A DNA stretch of 57,348 nt, taken from NCBI GenBank assembly GCA_026770575.1, contig MU657216.1:1-57348 (forward strand). Reading direction: 5' to 3'. Of this stretch, positions 41,632 to 52,834 are shown in pieces. The notes under the pieces are model-generated. The model did no database searches and was not told the origin of the DNA. It worked only from the letters and a program-made list of their open reading frames with translations. Numbering within the stretch: position 1 is the first letter of the stretch; the number at the start of each line of letters is the position of its first letter. The stretch is from Pelagophyceae sp. CCMP2097 (Eukaryota; Sar; Pelagophyceae). The position numbers and the translations under genes were made by a program.

Positions 41632-41996
41632 GAGTAAAGGTCAATTTAAGAACCTGGTCAATTTAAGAACCGACGAAAAAATCGACAAAAGACGTTCAAT
41701 ATCTCAATAAGGCATTTATAAGGCCCAATTAAAATCCATTAAATCCCTTATTGGGATATTATCCGGCTCCAGGGGCCCGGTTCTTAATCTGACCGGCGGT
41801 TTTTAAGGAACCGATGGTCGGTCCGGACTCTGCCTATGCTAAATTTCTCACAGAGGTCCTCCGCGGACGCCATGATTTGGGGGTGGGTGGAGGGGACCCA
41901 GGCGCGTCCCCTGGCAGCGTCAAAACTGCAAACAACGGCGTCGCCGGGCCGCTGATTTTTTTTTCGCTTAGCCGGTTCTTAAATTGACCTTTACTC
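41632..41996 (+). mobile_element. TA-flanked MITE with terminal inverted repeats, copy 1
   Basis: The element begins gagtaaaggtcaatttaaga and ends with the reverse complement tcttaaattgacctttactc, about 25 bp of perfect terminal inverted repeat. It is flanked by TA on both sides (41630-41631, 41997-41998), as for Tc1/mariner (Stowaway-type) elements. Inside the left end the motif gtcaatttaagaacc is repeated in tandem. It is 365 bp with no coding capacity. A second copy in opposite orientation lies at 56893-57300. Confidence 0.88.
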
Positions 41997-42166
41997 TACT
42001 ACCACTGGCATCAGATAACGCCTCGAGCTCCGCTCGCTCGAGGACAACCGTCGTACAGGTGGAGCCGCCGTCGTACCGGCGGCCACCGTCGACGCGGCGC
42101 CGCAACTGTCGCGAGTTCGGGGCGCACCGGCACTCGCGGGCGTGAGAACACGCGGCGCGCGAGGCC

Positions 42167-42877
42167 ATGGACGCTGCGGACTCGCTGCGGGCGCTCGGCG
42201 GCCCCTGCCGCTGGGACGAGGCGGCTTTGGATGCGCTGGAGTACGGCCGCGGCGACGTCGTGGCGCTCATCTTCCGATCGCGTGGCAATGACATCGACTC
42301 CAAAGTGCAAGGCGGTTGCTACGGTCGCCAGATCCTCGCGCGGCGAGGCTACCGCCTCGCCGCACTCGGCCTTTCGCGCAAGTCGTACGAGACCGGCGAC
42401 ACGCTCTTCCACCTCGCCGTGCGCAACGACGCGCCGATCGAATTTCTCGTCGAGCTCCTGGCGCGAGGCGCGCGATTAGACGTCCGAAACGCAAAGCGCC
42501 AGACGGCGCTCGACATCGACGTCCGCGCCGGCGTCGGAGGATCGGCGTGGGAAACCCGAACAGCAAGGACGGTGCAGGGCTGGGGGCGGCATCACAGAGG
42601 CGAGAGGCACTCCGGGGGGGAGACCCGAAATCGTCGTACGCAAGGGCGGGTCCGGAGTGCTCGCGCGATGCCGCGCTAGGTGGACTGTCGCATGAACGCG
42701 GCGTACGCGGCGCTGGAGCTGCGGCCGCGGTCTCGGCGCTGCGGCCCGGACCGCGCGAGCCGCGACGGCGCCACGCTCGACGACATCATCAACACTCTGG
42801 ACGATCTCATCGACCTTGCGCCGGGCCGCGCGCACAACGCGCTGCCGGGCCGCGCGCCGCGCCTCGTAAATGGCTAG
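42167..42877 (+). CDS. Small ankyrin-repeat protein
   Basis: Exons 42167-42520 and 42680-42877, intron 159 nt (donor GTCCGC, acceptor CTAG), give 183 residues. One clear ankyrin repeat (GDTLFHLAVRNDAPIEFLVE, then LLARGARLDVRNAKRQTALD) follows a less conserved helical region (AALDALEYGRGDVVALIFRS). The second exon ends in a polar tail (DDIINTLDDLIDLAPG). Probably a small binding protein; the partner is unknown. The start MDAADSLRALGGP is the only ATG that keeps the whole domain. Confidence 0.7.
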
Positions 42878-42959
42878 GCGCCCCACAGTACCGCCCCGGG
42901 CGGGGGAACAGACATGGTGGTTTACAAGGCCCGCCGACGGATTAGTCCTCGTCGACGGA

Positions 42960-45308
42960 TTAGTCCTCGTCTACCGGTTTCGAGTTGTTGTACTTTGGCC
43001 ACGTGTGCGACGTGCGCAAATTGGCCATGTTGGCGTCGACGACGAGCCAGTTGTTTACGGGCCGCCCCTTTGCGAGGCGGCGTGTGACGATGGTGCGCAT
43101 GAAGCGGCCGGCGTAGCCTATCGTGCGACGGTCCAAAGGGGATCTGCCGATGTCTTCTCTCAGCGTCGAGCGTCTATGATGCCGACTCTGTCGCTGGAGC
43201 GGTTTGCGTGCAGTCGCCGACGCGGCAGAAATACCACAGTCGTCGAACCGCACGCCCGTCCAGTTCGCGAGTTTCTCGCCGTCGTCGGCGCGGTGCGTCG
43301 AGAACGCGGCGGCGTCCATGCCCAGGATCTGCTCGATTATGGCGACGTCACCCAAGTCCACTTTTGAAGCGTCCAAACCGTCGTCGTACTTCTTTGCGCC
43401 GAGTTTCTTCGCGTCGGCCACAAACGCAACGAGCTTGGGCTTCATGTCTTCGTGCGCCGCGTCGAGCTTGGTGTCGAAGGAGAGCCAGAGAGGCATTTTT
43501 GAAGATGCGGGGATGTCAGTGACGAGCAGGACGTGAGACATTTTCTCCTTCAAAGCCGCAATCTCGCCGAGGACGAGCCTCGCGCACTGCTCGAATTGCC
43601 GCGGGCCATTGGGATCCTTGCGGCCCACCAACGTCTCGGACCGCCAGTGGACGACGGCAAAGGCGCCGCCGCCGAGGTGTTCCTGTGCGTAAACCCCCGC
43701 GGCGTCATGCAGCCTTGGCGCAAAGGCGGCCATCGCAGTCGCTTCGACCTTTGCGTACTCGTCGCCGGCGACGGCCTTGAGCGAGGTCAAGTCGAAGCCG
43801 CCGCCGTATTTCACCACGGACATCTTCGCAGGGCCCTTTCTCGCTTGGGCCACCTGCTTGCTCAACCCAGGGAAGGTGTGCCGCGCCGAGGCCCAGGACA
43901 GCTTTGTGAATTGCCGGTGCTTCTCCGAAAGTTTCGCGGCGCAGTTTACCGTGATTGCGCGGTCCACGGAACCGCCGAGGTAATGCGCGATCGCGCCGAC
44001 GTCAAAGTACAAAGACGCGTCGTGCACGGGCATCCCAACGGGCGCGCCCCTCGAGGCGTCGTCCGTCTCCGCGGCGTCGTCGTCGGTGATGGCGGCCTCC
44101 TCGAGGACGTCGTCGTCGTCGTCGTCGACTTGGGGGAGGCCTTGGGAGAGCCACTTTCTCATGGCCGAAGTGACGCCCGCCTTCTTCAAGTCGTCGTCCA
44201 CGAGGTCGTCGTCGCCGGAGTTCGGCAGCGGGTCTGCGCGCTGGAGCCGGCCCGGGGGCACGGGGCATGGGACGAGGACGGAGTGGCGGACGCAAGGCAA
44301 AATGATGCCCATCTTCAATCTCTTCGCCAGGGCCACCACCCGCGCAAAGAGGATGCGCCAGCCATTTAAGCCCTCGCCCTGCATGGGCTCGTTTGGGGCG
44401 TAGCCGAAGGAATGGAGCCAAAGATACCCGCCTTGGAACGGTTCGGCGGGGCACGCTGAAACGTCAGAGTAGTTGAGGCGCGGCGCCTTTGCCAAGAGGA
44501 GAGACGTCGCCGCCTCGTAGATCCGCAAGTCCGGCTCCAACTTTTCCATCACCTTGGATTCAAAAAGTTCGACGAGTTGCAGCTCCTCGCGCTTCAAGGG
44601 CTCCACCTTGAATGTCATGGTTTCAAAGACGTTTGCCCAGCTCTTGCCATTTGATAACGACATTTCGGCGTCCCACCACAGCTGCGTCACGAGCGGCCGT
44701 TCGACGGCGCCGACAAAGTCAAAGATCTCGCCTTGCAGCACCGCCGCTGAAACGAGGCCCGCCTCCGTCACTTTAGCGTCGCCCGCCTGCCGCAGCTCGC
44801 GGCCGCGTCGAGCGCCGTCGCCCATGAAGCCGCCCGCGAGCATTTCGAAGACGGGCGACGGCGCGCCCCTTCCGTCCGCGCGGTCCGCGTGCCTGCGTCC
44901 GGGCTGTCCGGCGCCGCGTGAAGGGGGCATTATCGACGACGCGCCCTCCCGACGACGCGGGGTGTCTCACTCGAGGTACGTGGCGTTGGTCCGCCGCCAG
45001 AGTTCAGAGTGGTAGGAAGCGAGGAAGGCTTTTAGAGGTTCTCGAAACAGCGAGAACAGCGCGCACTCTTTCGCCGCGCGCGTGCGGCCGTAACCATCGA
45101 CGCGTTTCGCGAGCACCCAGAGCGTGTCCGCGCCCGCGGAAAAATCGCCGTTCTCGTAAGCTTCCAAAGTACACGACCTCGGCTCGTTTGCCAGCGCCCG
45201 TGAGACATAAGGCGACGCAGAATGCGCTTGCTCGAGGTACACAAAGCAGCCGCCCCGCGCAAACGGCGCCGCCGCGGCGAACAGCAACGCGACTTGCGCG
45301 CGCCGCAT
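42960..45308 (-). CDS. Sulfotransferase-O-fucosyltransferase-like fusion protein
   Basis: Exons 45308-44971, 44892-43235 and 43117-42960 join in phase (introns 78 and 117 nt; donors GTGAGA, GTATTT) to give 717 residues. A signal/anchor (MRRAQVALLFAAAAPFARGG) leads into a sulfotransferase-like domain: CFVYLEQAHSASPYVSRALA (5'-PSB-like region), LFSLFREPLKAFLASYHSEL (3'-PB-like region) and IFDFVGAVERPLVTQLWWD. From about residue 270 the pattern changes to a GDP-fucose O-fucosyltransferase-like fold: GLNGWRILFARVVALAKRLK-MGIILP, an acidic insert, FAVVHWRSETL (position of the HxR motif), HVLLVTD, VAIIEQILGMDAAAFS and CGYAGRFMRTIVTRRL. Both activities would act in the Golgi lumen on glycans. The fusion rests on frame continuity, not transcript data. 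Catalytic residues cannot be verified by eye. Confidence 0.72.
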
Positions 45309-45533
45309 CCCTCCAAAGAACGCCGGCGTCGCGCGGCCGGGCCTCGCACTTTGAGCGCTGGAGGGGGTTGTTGGCCCATTCAGGGCATGCGTTCGATGGG
45401 AGAGAAGATGCAGCGTGGAAGAACCACCCGGCCGCAGACGGACGCTCGACGTGCATCCCTTGCAAAGGCGTCCCATCCGTCGGTCCTCTGGCGGGCCTCG
45501 CGGCGGTATATTACATGAGTTCGGCGCGGTTTA

Positions 45534-47325
45534 TCACATGAGTTCGACGATGTGGCGCAGCTGCGCAGAGTCGGCGAGCCACTTTGTAAAGTGGATCTGC
45601 GCCGTCGCCTCCAAAGCCTCGCGCTGCTGCGGCGACATCTTGGCGACTTGCACCTTTTGCCGCACCGCGGCGAGGCACCGCTCGCGCCGGTCGAGCTCCG
45701 CGCCGTAATCCGGAGGCAAGGCGAAAGGAATCTCCTGGCCGCGGCACGTCGGCACCTACATCGACACTCGGGTGGGTCCTCCACTGCGAGCGACACGGAA
45801 GTGTACGCACGTGCATGAGCTCAAAGGCTCTCGGAGGCAGCAAAAGGTCCTCCGCGCCGCGGAGTTGGACGAAGTTGGCGTCGCGCGCCAAATGGCCGAC
45901 TTGGAGAGGGGCGTTCCAGAGGTTCGGCCACTTCTTGGCGCCAGCAGCCGACGGCACGAGCCGAGCCTGCCGGAGGTGATCGTCCAGATGCGGGTAGGCA
46001 GAGCAAAACGGCGCGAGCTTGCAGAGCCGCGTGTCGCCGAGGAGGAGGGGCGCGCGCGGCGTGTACAGCGAGAACCACGAGTCGTGGACGGTTGCAGCGA
46101 CGAAACGCGCGCACGCGGCGACGACGCCCACACGCTCGCTCGCGACGACGCGCGCTGTGCGCGCCACGGCGGCGACGACGACGACGCAGTCGACGCAGTC
46201 GACGATGGTGACGGACCGCACGGCCGCGAGCACGTAGATGCGCGCGTCGCGGCAGCGCACGATGACGACGTCGCGCAGGGGCTTGCCCGGCGCGTTCTTC
46301 AGCGCGTCGGCCACCAGCCGCGTGCACCGCCGCGCGTCTGCGATGACAAAAGTGCGGGCGTCATCCGTCGACGGCGGGATGGCATGCCGGTCATAAATAA
46401 TCGCTTGGGCTTCGTCGCGCCGCAGCACGGACCTCAGCCACTGCACTACCGCCGCCACGGGCAGCCGGCCGTCGGGCAACGCAGAGGCGCGGCGGAACGC
46501 CTCGGAGAGCTTTAAAGCGTTCCCGGAGGCGTCCGGGACAACGCGGAGCACAAAGGCGAGGCGGTCCAGCGCTCTCGCGGAAATGTTCTGGACGACGTCC
46601 GAATCGCCCTGTGGCACAGCGGAGACGTGGTCAGCGTCGCCGGCCTCGCCGGAAAAGGCGCCGCAGAGCTGCACGAGGACGCCGAGTAAAGCCTTGACGC
46701 CTTCGACGCGCCGGAGCTCGGCGGCGTGGCAGGCGCGGAGGCACAAGTCGACAGAAGAGTCCTCGAGTGCTTTCGTCGCGGACCTGGGCGACGTCGGCGG
46801 CGGCGCGCTGCCCGGCGAGTTGGGTGCGTGCGGCGGCGAGTGCGGCGGCGACGACTGCGCGTACTTTGGGCTGCCCGGGGCCTCTGCTCTTTCAGAGTAC
46901 GCGGCACCCGGGTCCGCCGCCGCCGCCGCCGAAACGTCGCCGTGCGCGCGGCAGTGCAAGAGCAGGAAGCAGCCGAGGTCCGTCGCCGGCAGCGTCTCGC
47001 CTAGCGCCGGCGACGCGGCCTGCTCGCCGTCGCCGCGCGGCGCCGTGGCGGAGACGCCGCCCGGCATGGCGTCTCCCAGCAGCGCGACACTCTCCCAAAC
47101 GAATCGCGCCGCCGGCTCGGGCCAGCCGAGGGCGTAGAACGCGGCGGCGACCCAGGCCTGGTACCGCGTAAAGCCCGGATGGCTCCGGCTCTGGGCAGCG
47201 CGGAGCTGGACGAGGACCCTAAAAACGTCCTCCGCGCGCAGCGTCGCGGAGTAGCCCTCGCGGCACGGCGACACCAAAGGCTCCACCGCCGCGAAGACGT
47301 CGCCGCGGACCAGCACAAAACCCAT
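45534..47325 (-). CDS. TBCCD1: TBCC domain-containing protein 1 (TBCCD1)
   Basis: Exons 47325-45811 and 45755-45534 (intron 55 nt, GTGCGT...TGTAG) give 578 residues. The N-terminal half is helical (EDVFRVLVQLRAAQSRSHPG, QAWVAAAFYALGWPEPAARF) with a Pro/Ser-rich linker. The C-terminal half is a tubulin cofactor C/CARP beta-helix: DVVIVRCRDARIYVLAAVRS, VTIVDCVDCVVVVAAVARTA, then HDSWFSLYTPRAPLLLGDTR and LAPFCSAYPHLDDHL, the TBCCD1 pattern. TBCCD1 localises to centrosomes and basal bodies and positions organelles in animals and Chlamydomonas. The last exon (EIPFALPPDYGAELDRRERC) is the family C terminus. The sequence acatgagttcg is duplicated just past the stop. Confidence 0.88.
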
Positions 47326-48228
47326 TTCGAACGACGAGCCACCGCAGTGGGCGGGGCGCCTTTAGAACGCCTCGATCTACGGATCGACTAGAGTCTCTGG
47401 ATTTAGATGTGGAACTTTTGGCGATATGCGATGGTCGTTACTACAAGGGGGGGTCAACATGAAAATGCCGCGAATTCCCTCACCTCCACAGCACGTTTGA
47501 GAAGACTTTGAGTGGCTGGACATGTCCGGCTCGTCCCAAGGTGTCGGGCTGGAGGCTGAACTCTCCCGTTTTTCGCGTATACCGCGCGCAATCTCGATTT
47601 CAGCGTCGCCAAAAGCTGGTTTGAGGTGGTTCTCCATTGTCTTCGTCTGAGTTCAGCCTCCCTGCCGCTTCATTGGGGCCGGCTGTAGGCCCTGGCGTCG
47701 CCAGAGTCCGGCCTGGCGGCCCATGGAGCTTCGGGATTTGGCCCAAAGTTTAGGTTATGGGCTCCATTTTGTAAGTTATGGGCTTCATTTCACTCAAAAC
47801 GCCCACGCAAATCCGCAATTTCCAGAGAATAGTGTCAAGTTTCGCACCGTTTTATTCTTGAAAGCGGATTCACGCTCGGCGGACCGAGCCCGTAAACAAA
47901 CTTCCTTCGTCGGGGACCGCGCCGCCACCAGCCCGCGCCGTAGCGACCAAAAGTGGCCCCATACCTCGTTTGTAACCCGAGAAATTTGTATCTGAGTGGA
48001 ATCCGTTTCATGTTGGACCCCCCTTGTAAGTGTCCGAAGTGCGAGTAAGGACGTCGACTCATGACGCGATTTGAGCGACTTTTTTTTGTCCTCGTCTTTT
48101 GGAAGATCTACGACGCCTCTTCGGTCCGCACGGGCCGGAGTGGACTAGTGACCGAGCCAGAGGATGTAACACGCCCCCCTCACGATGCGTCTCCGATCCG
48201 GCCGGGCTGTTGTTGTTTTGTACAGGGG
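47326..48228. other. Intergenic, no supported gene; short direct repeats
   Basis: The longest empty stretch here. Small direct repeats (gttatgggctccatttt and gttatgggcttcattt) lie at 47752-47792. Composition is less GC-rich than the genes. It is upstream of TBCCD1 and downstream of the phosphatase gene; no domain, tRNA or transposon end was found. Confidence 0.5.
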
Positions 48229-50584
48229 TTAAGTGATTACAAACGCCGCTATCGTGGGCTTGTGGTCCGACGTGGTGACCTGCGGCACGCCGCGGTGCTG
48301 CAACAGCCGCAGGCGGCCGGCGTAGAGCACTCGGTCCGTGTACGCAGGGAGCCTTTGCGGGGCGTACGTGCTGGCCGCGTCGCCCCGCAACATCTTAAAA
48401 GTCGGGGCGAAGTCACATTTGGCGTCGTTCCAGTCGAGGACGGAGAGCGAGACGCCGTCTCTGGGTGGGGCAGTTTGCTGCGCGCGCACCTCTTCCAGCA
48501 GCCGCTCGAGCTCGTCGAACTTCAGCAGCGCTCCATAGTCGCCGCGCCGCGCAGTCTCCAGCAGCGCGGAGAACGCGGCCTGGCCCGGCGCCGCAGCCAC
48601 GGGCACCGTGGCGCGGCGGAACGACGTGTTTTTCTGCAGCGCGCGCACGGACGGCGTTCTTTGCGGCGCCGCGAGCTTCTGCGGTGCCACGTGCTGCAAA
48701 GATAGAGGCCTTCGCAGTGGCGGGCGCAAATTCGCCGCGTGGTCTCTTGCCTGGTCCAAATATTCCGCCGCGACGTCGCGGAGGTCGGACCTTGAGAGGA
48801 GAGGGTCCAATCTAAAGTTCAAATCTCCAAAGAAGACTGCGGCGTCGCAGCCGGCGAACAACTCCGCGCCCAGCCGGCGGCAGATGGTCGACACCGCCTG
48901 CGCTCTCTTTGCGAGCTGGCCCTGGTGCGCGGGTAAATGCGCCACGCAGGCGCTGATCTGTACGGCAGCGTCTGAGGAGTTGGGCGCGGTAACGCGCAAC
49001 CTAACACCCAAAGCCCCTTTGAACACGGCCGACGCGTCCGACTGCGCCGCGCCGAGGTTGCAGTACGCCGGCGGCGACGCCTCCGCCACCCAACCGCGCT
49101 GCACCTACGGCGGCACACAGTGATTTCGGTCCGTCGACGTCTAAAGTCCGCAGACGTAGCAGAGCAGTCAAAAGTCCGCACGTAGCAGAGCAGCCCGAGG
49201 CCGATTCTCTTGGCGGCGTGGTGGCCGAGCTGGAGGCGCGTGTGCGACCCGGCAAAGTAGCCATCGAGATGCTGCTCGAGCGCGTTAAGGTTCGGCGACT
49301 CCTGGACGCCAACGAGGACGACGGCTGCGAGTTGCTCGCCTAAGATGCGACCGCTCACGGCTCTTTGCACCGCTGCGACTGCGACGGTTTGGCCTTGCCA
49401 ACTTTGGACGCCGCGCGCTTGCCGACGGCGCCTCGCCGCAGCCATGCGTCGAGCTCGCCGGGCGCCACGTCGGCGTTGCCCATGTTGAAAGATGCCACGA
49501 CGAGCGCCGGTCGGACGGCGCGCCGCGGCGCCGGCGAGATGGCCAGCAGCGGGCCTGGTAGGTCTCGGATAGGCGGTCGAGCGCACTGCACACATCATTC
49601 GAGCACACCGCACCTCGGGGCCCGGGCGTGAACGAGACTCGCGAGTCGCCGAGGGCCTTGAGTGGCGTCTGCCGTAGCTCTTCGCGCGGCGGCGGCGGCG
49701 GCGGCGACCAGGCGATTTCGACGCTTGCCTCGTAAACGCGACCTACGCCGCGTCCTCGCGGCGCAAATCGAGGGATTCGACGGACCTGGCGCGAAGCGCG
49801 CATCGTCGTCGACGGCGTCGCCGGACTCGGTGTCCGTGACGGTGACGCGAGCCAGCTTGAGCGCCACTGAACCGTCCTTGGCGAGCAGAGACGTCACCGC
49901 AGAAACGACCGTCCCGTCGCTGCCGTCGTGCGACGGGCTCACGGTGAACGAGCACGTCCGCCGCCGCCGCACGGGCGACCACGTCGCTTCGTCGTCGCCC
50001 GCGCGCCGGAGCTGCACCATGTGCGACGGCGGCGCCATGTTCGACGGCGGCGCTTCCCTCCGCGCCGTGGCCGCCGCTTTTGTGCCCCAGCGCACCTCGA
50101 GGAGCGTGCCCGGGAGCCTCGCGGTTCCGCCGGCCGGTGCCGCGTGAACGCCGCTGCGGATGGCGGCGTCTGCGGCGCCGGCGTAAGGGGTCCAGCCGCG
50201 CGGCCCGTGCCACTCGAAGATGAGCCCAGACATCGACAGCACGGAGACGCGCGTTTTGTTTCCCATTGACGCGCGCGCCATGGACCGCGCGAGGTCGTGC
50301 GCCACAGACTCGTAGAACGAGCCCATTTCGAGCGGCCGAGCGGATGCCGCCGCAAGGGTCAACGCCGTCGAAGACCGGCCCTCCGAGCCCAATCGAGGTT
50401 GGAGGCTCCCGAGGGGCCAATCGCGAGCGCACACGGGGTTGTACTCCCGGGTGCGGCCGCAGCCGCCGACGTCGATCGCGCCGGCAGGCCAACGTTCGTT
50501 GCCGAAAAATCTCACAACCTTCTCTTCGCTAAAAGCCCTGACCAGTTGGAACTGGAGTTGGAACGTGCGGGGCGGTACGCTGCA
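48229..50584 (-). CDS. Inositol polyphosphate 5-phosphatase, with a possible WWE-like N-terminal region (5' exons partly unresolved)
   Basis: The last exon (49104-48229) carries the catalytic signatures FFGDLNFRLD, YAPQRLPAYTDRVLY and TSDHKPTIAAF. A 77-nt intron (49105-49181, GTGCGG...CGTAG) joins it to VVLVGVQESPNLNALEQHLD and HHAAKRIGLGLLCY, and further upstream VVASFNMGNADVAPGELDAWL matches the start of the phosphatase fold. These enzymes remove the 5-phosphate from phosphoinositides. Farther upstream (50584 to about 49740) a frame includes LIFEWHGPRGWTPYAGAADA, which resembles a WWE domain. Phases between 49320 and 49620 do not all reconcile, so one junction there is wrong or an indel exists. 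The start is a guess (MCSVPPRTFQLQFQ). It follows eIF6 closely in the same orientation. Confidence 0.72.
49140..49193 (-). repeat. Tandem duplication across a 5' splice site
   Basis: On the minus strand, ctgctctgctacgtgcggac (49193-49174) recurs as ctgctctgctacgtctgcgg (from 49167), a 26/28-bp tandem duplication. The first copy straddles the exon end and GTGCGG donor (49181); the second places a GTCTGC donor-like site at 49155. Use of the second would insert 26 nt and shift the frame. Confidence 0.85.
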
Positions 50585-50748
50585 CATGGAAGGATGCGAA
50601 GAGGCGGGTGGCAAGGACCGCAGAGGCACCTGTCCGCACCGCCGGGGCATCTCCGCCCCGTTTGGCAGACCCACCGTCGACTTGCCGCGACAAACCAACT
50701 CCGCAACAAACTAACTCGGTTCTGCTTAGTATGCAGAGCCTTTTTTGC

Positions 50749-51826
50749 TTAACAAATGGTGTCGATGAGCGCGTCGCGGAACTGCTGCGTCTTGGCCGCC
50801 GGCAGCGCGCCCTCGTCGTCGTCGTCCTAATTGCGGCAAGCGTTGGAAAAGGACCCGACGCCCGAGGCCTACGACGCAAGAGTCTCGACGTACGTCGTTG
50901 AGCTTGAAGATGCTCTCGATGACGTTGATCTCGGTGGACGTGGTGTCGGCGCCGACGAAGGCGGCCCAGTCGTTTGCGATGAGCCCGGCGCCGAGGACGT
51001 CGGACCCGCGGTTCACCGTGCCCGCGATCAGAGGCACCTGCAGCAAACTCGCCAGCTCCTCGAGGTCGTCCACGGACGTGCGCGGGTGCACCTAAAACGA
51101 AGGGCGCGTTAGAGCCGACTTCTTGAATGCGCCAACATGGCGCCACTCACAATACCTCCCTGGTTGGTAAACACGCAGTACGACCCGACCAGGGCGTTGC
51201 CGCAGATGGTCTGGCGGAAGACTTCGACGCCGAGGACGTCGGCGATGATCTCCTCAGTTTGCTTGTCGATGTCGGTGTGGACGAGGGCGACGTGGTCGTT
51301 GCAGGAGATGCAGTTACCCAGCGCCGACAAACGCTCGTCGACGCGCTGCACCACTACGCTGTCCGGCAAAGCGTTGCGGAGGTGCTGCAGCTCCTGGTCG
51401 CCGCACGTGTTTGGGACGAGGAGGCCGCGCTTGTTACCCGCGCAGACGCGGCCCAGGAAGCGGCACCTGAGAGGGAAACGTATAGGCCAAAGACGGGGAC
51501 TGCAACGGGGTCGAAGCCGTCGAACAGGGTCCGCCGATCCGGGTCCGCCGAGACGGTTCGTCGGGTCCGCCTCGGCCCGCGCCTCGGGCATTTTCCGGGT
51601 TCCTCGGTAGGCCAATGGTTCTTTGATTGGCCCTCGGCCACGCCTGGGCCTTTGTAGCTTACCCGGAGATGGATGCGTGGACGACGGGGATGTGCTCGCC
51701 GAGTTCGGATTGGAGCTGCGAAAAGTAATTCTCAGAGTTGCCAATGCACGTCAAGGCATACGAGTTCGTCAGCAACGAGACGACGCCAATCTCGTTCGAC
51801 CCCTCGAACTGCGCGCGGTTCGCCAT
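50749..51826 (-). CDS. EIF6: Eukaryotic translation initiation factor 6 (60S biogenesis/anti-association factor)
   Basis: Four exons (51826-51663, 51466-51151, 51091-50894, 50826-50749) give 251 residues, the normal length. Conserved blocks in order: [137 protein letters not shown] and [18 protein letters not shown]. eIF6 binds the 60S subunit, is needed for its maturation and blocks premature joining with 40S. Donors are GTAAGC, GTGAGT and GTACGT; the first intron (196 nt) is among the longer ones here. Confidence 0.97.
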
Positions 51827-51974
51827 CGCGTCTGCGAGCAGCGGCGGCCCTTGGAGAAAATGCGGCCTCCGACGGAGAATTATCGCCTGTTTTGCGCGAC
51901 TCTTTCCTCTGAACAAAAGCTGAAAGTCCGTGGGTCCCGCACGCGCTGTCAGCTCGAGAGCTCAAGCCTCAAGG
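51827..51974. promoter_or_regulatory. Compact divergent promoter region between eIF6 and FKBP genes
   Basis: Only 148 bp separate the two start codons, so both core promoters and 5' UTRs must lie here. No TATA box is evident. Inferred from gene arrangement, not from a recognised motif. Confidence 0.5.
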
Positions 51975-52643
51975 ATGCGGACCTTTGCGACGGTGCTCGG
52001 CCTGTGCGCCTATGCGAGCGGCCTCAGCGCCTCGGTGCCGCAGACGAAGGCCGCGGTGGGCCGAAGAGACTTTGCCACTGCGTTTGGCACGGCGTCGGTT
52101 TCCGCGCTGGGCCTCCCGCTCGCCGCGCGCGCAGACGACCTGACCGCGTTGCCGTCGGGCCTCAAGTACAAGATCGTCAAGGAGGACAAGAACGGCAAAG
52201 TGCCGAAGGTGAACCGATTCCATCAAAGTGGTTGGATACGCGCGTCGGACGCCGTACTATAGATTGGGGACTTGATCGCGGTCCGGTTCCGCGCGTCATA
52301 CAACGGCAACGTCTTCGACGACCTCTTCGCGACGGAGGAGCCTCTGTACTACCGCGTCGGTGGGGGGACGCTGATCAAGGGGATTGACGAGGCGATCAAC
52401 ATGATGCACCTGGGAGACACCTGGAGTGAGTCCCGTCATGGCGTGTATGCGCCCGACCGCGCCGCATCCGCCCGAACCGATACCCTATTAGCCCTCGCCG
52501 TGCCGGGCGACCTCGCCTTTGGCGCAAAGGGCCGGCCCGCCTCTGCAGGCAAGCCGCGCATCCCTGCCAACGCGCAAATTGACGTCGAGCTCGCCTTTGT
52601 CGGCTTCCCCGGCTTCGAGGGCGACCTCATCGACTCGCTCTAA
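51975..52643 (+). CDS. FKBP-type peptidyl-prolyl isomerase, probably thylakoid-lumenal
   Basis: Exons 51975-52208, 52263-52425 and 52492-52643 give 182 residues. The N terminus has a hydrophobic signal (MRTFATVLGLCAYASGLSAS) and then GRRDFATAFGTASVSALGLP ending AARA, a twin-arginine-type lumen signal. The FKBP fold follows: GLKYKIVKEDKNGKVPK, GDLIAVRFRASYNGNVFDDL, TLIKGIDEAINMMHLGDTW, LAVPGDLAFGAKGRPASAG and IPANAQIDVELAFVGFPGF. FKBPs catalyse proline cis-trans isomerisation during protein folding; lumenal members assist photosystem assembly. The YYRVGGGTLIKGIDEA segment departs from the classic active site, so activity may be weak. Confidence 0.88.
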
Positions 52644-52834
52644 AGCGCCCGCGCCGCCAACGCCTCTCTTTACTGAGGACAGTTTTCAAAAGTCTCTTCG
52701 CCTTTCGTCCGTGCAAGCCGCGGGCCGGGGCCGCCCGACGAACGGGGACTCCACTGCATCGCCTGTGCCGCCCGTTCAAAAGGGGGGCGTAGAAGGACCG
52801 TCTTTCGATGCGCGTGGTGCGAGTCAGGGTTGAA

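Noticed and set aside
42960..44930. Stand-alone fucosyltransferase gene starting MPPSRGAGQPG
   Set aside because: That ATG lies inside an intron that joins the frame perfectly to the upstream sulfotransferase exon, so the longer gene is preferred.
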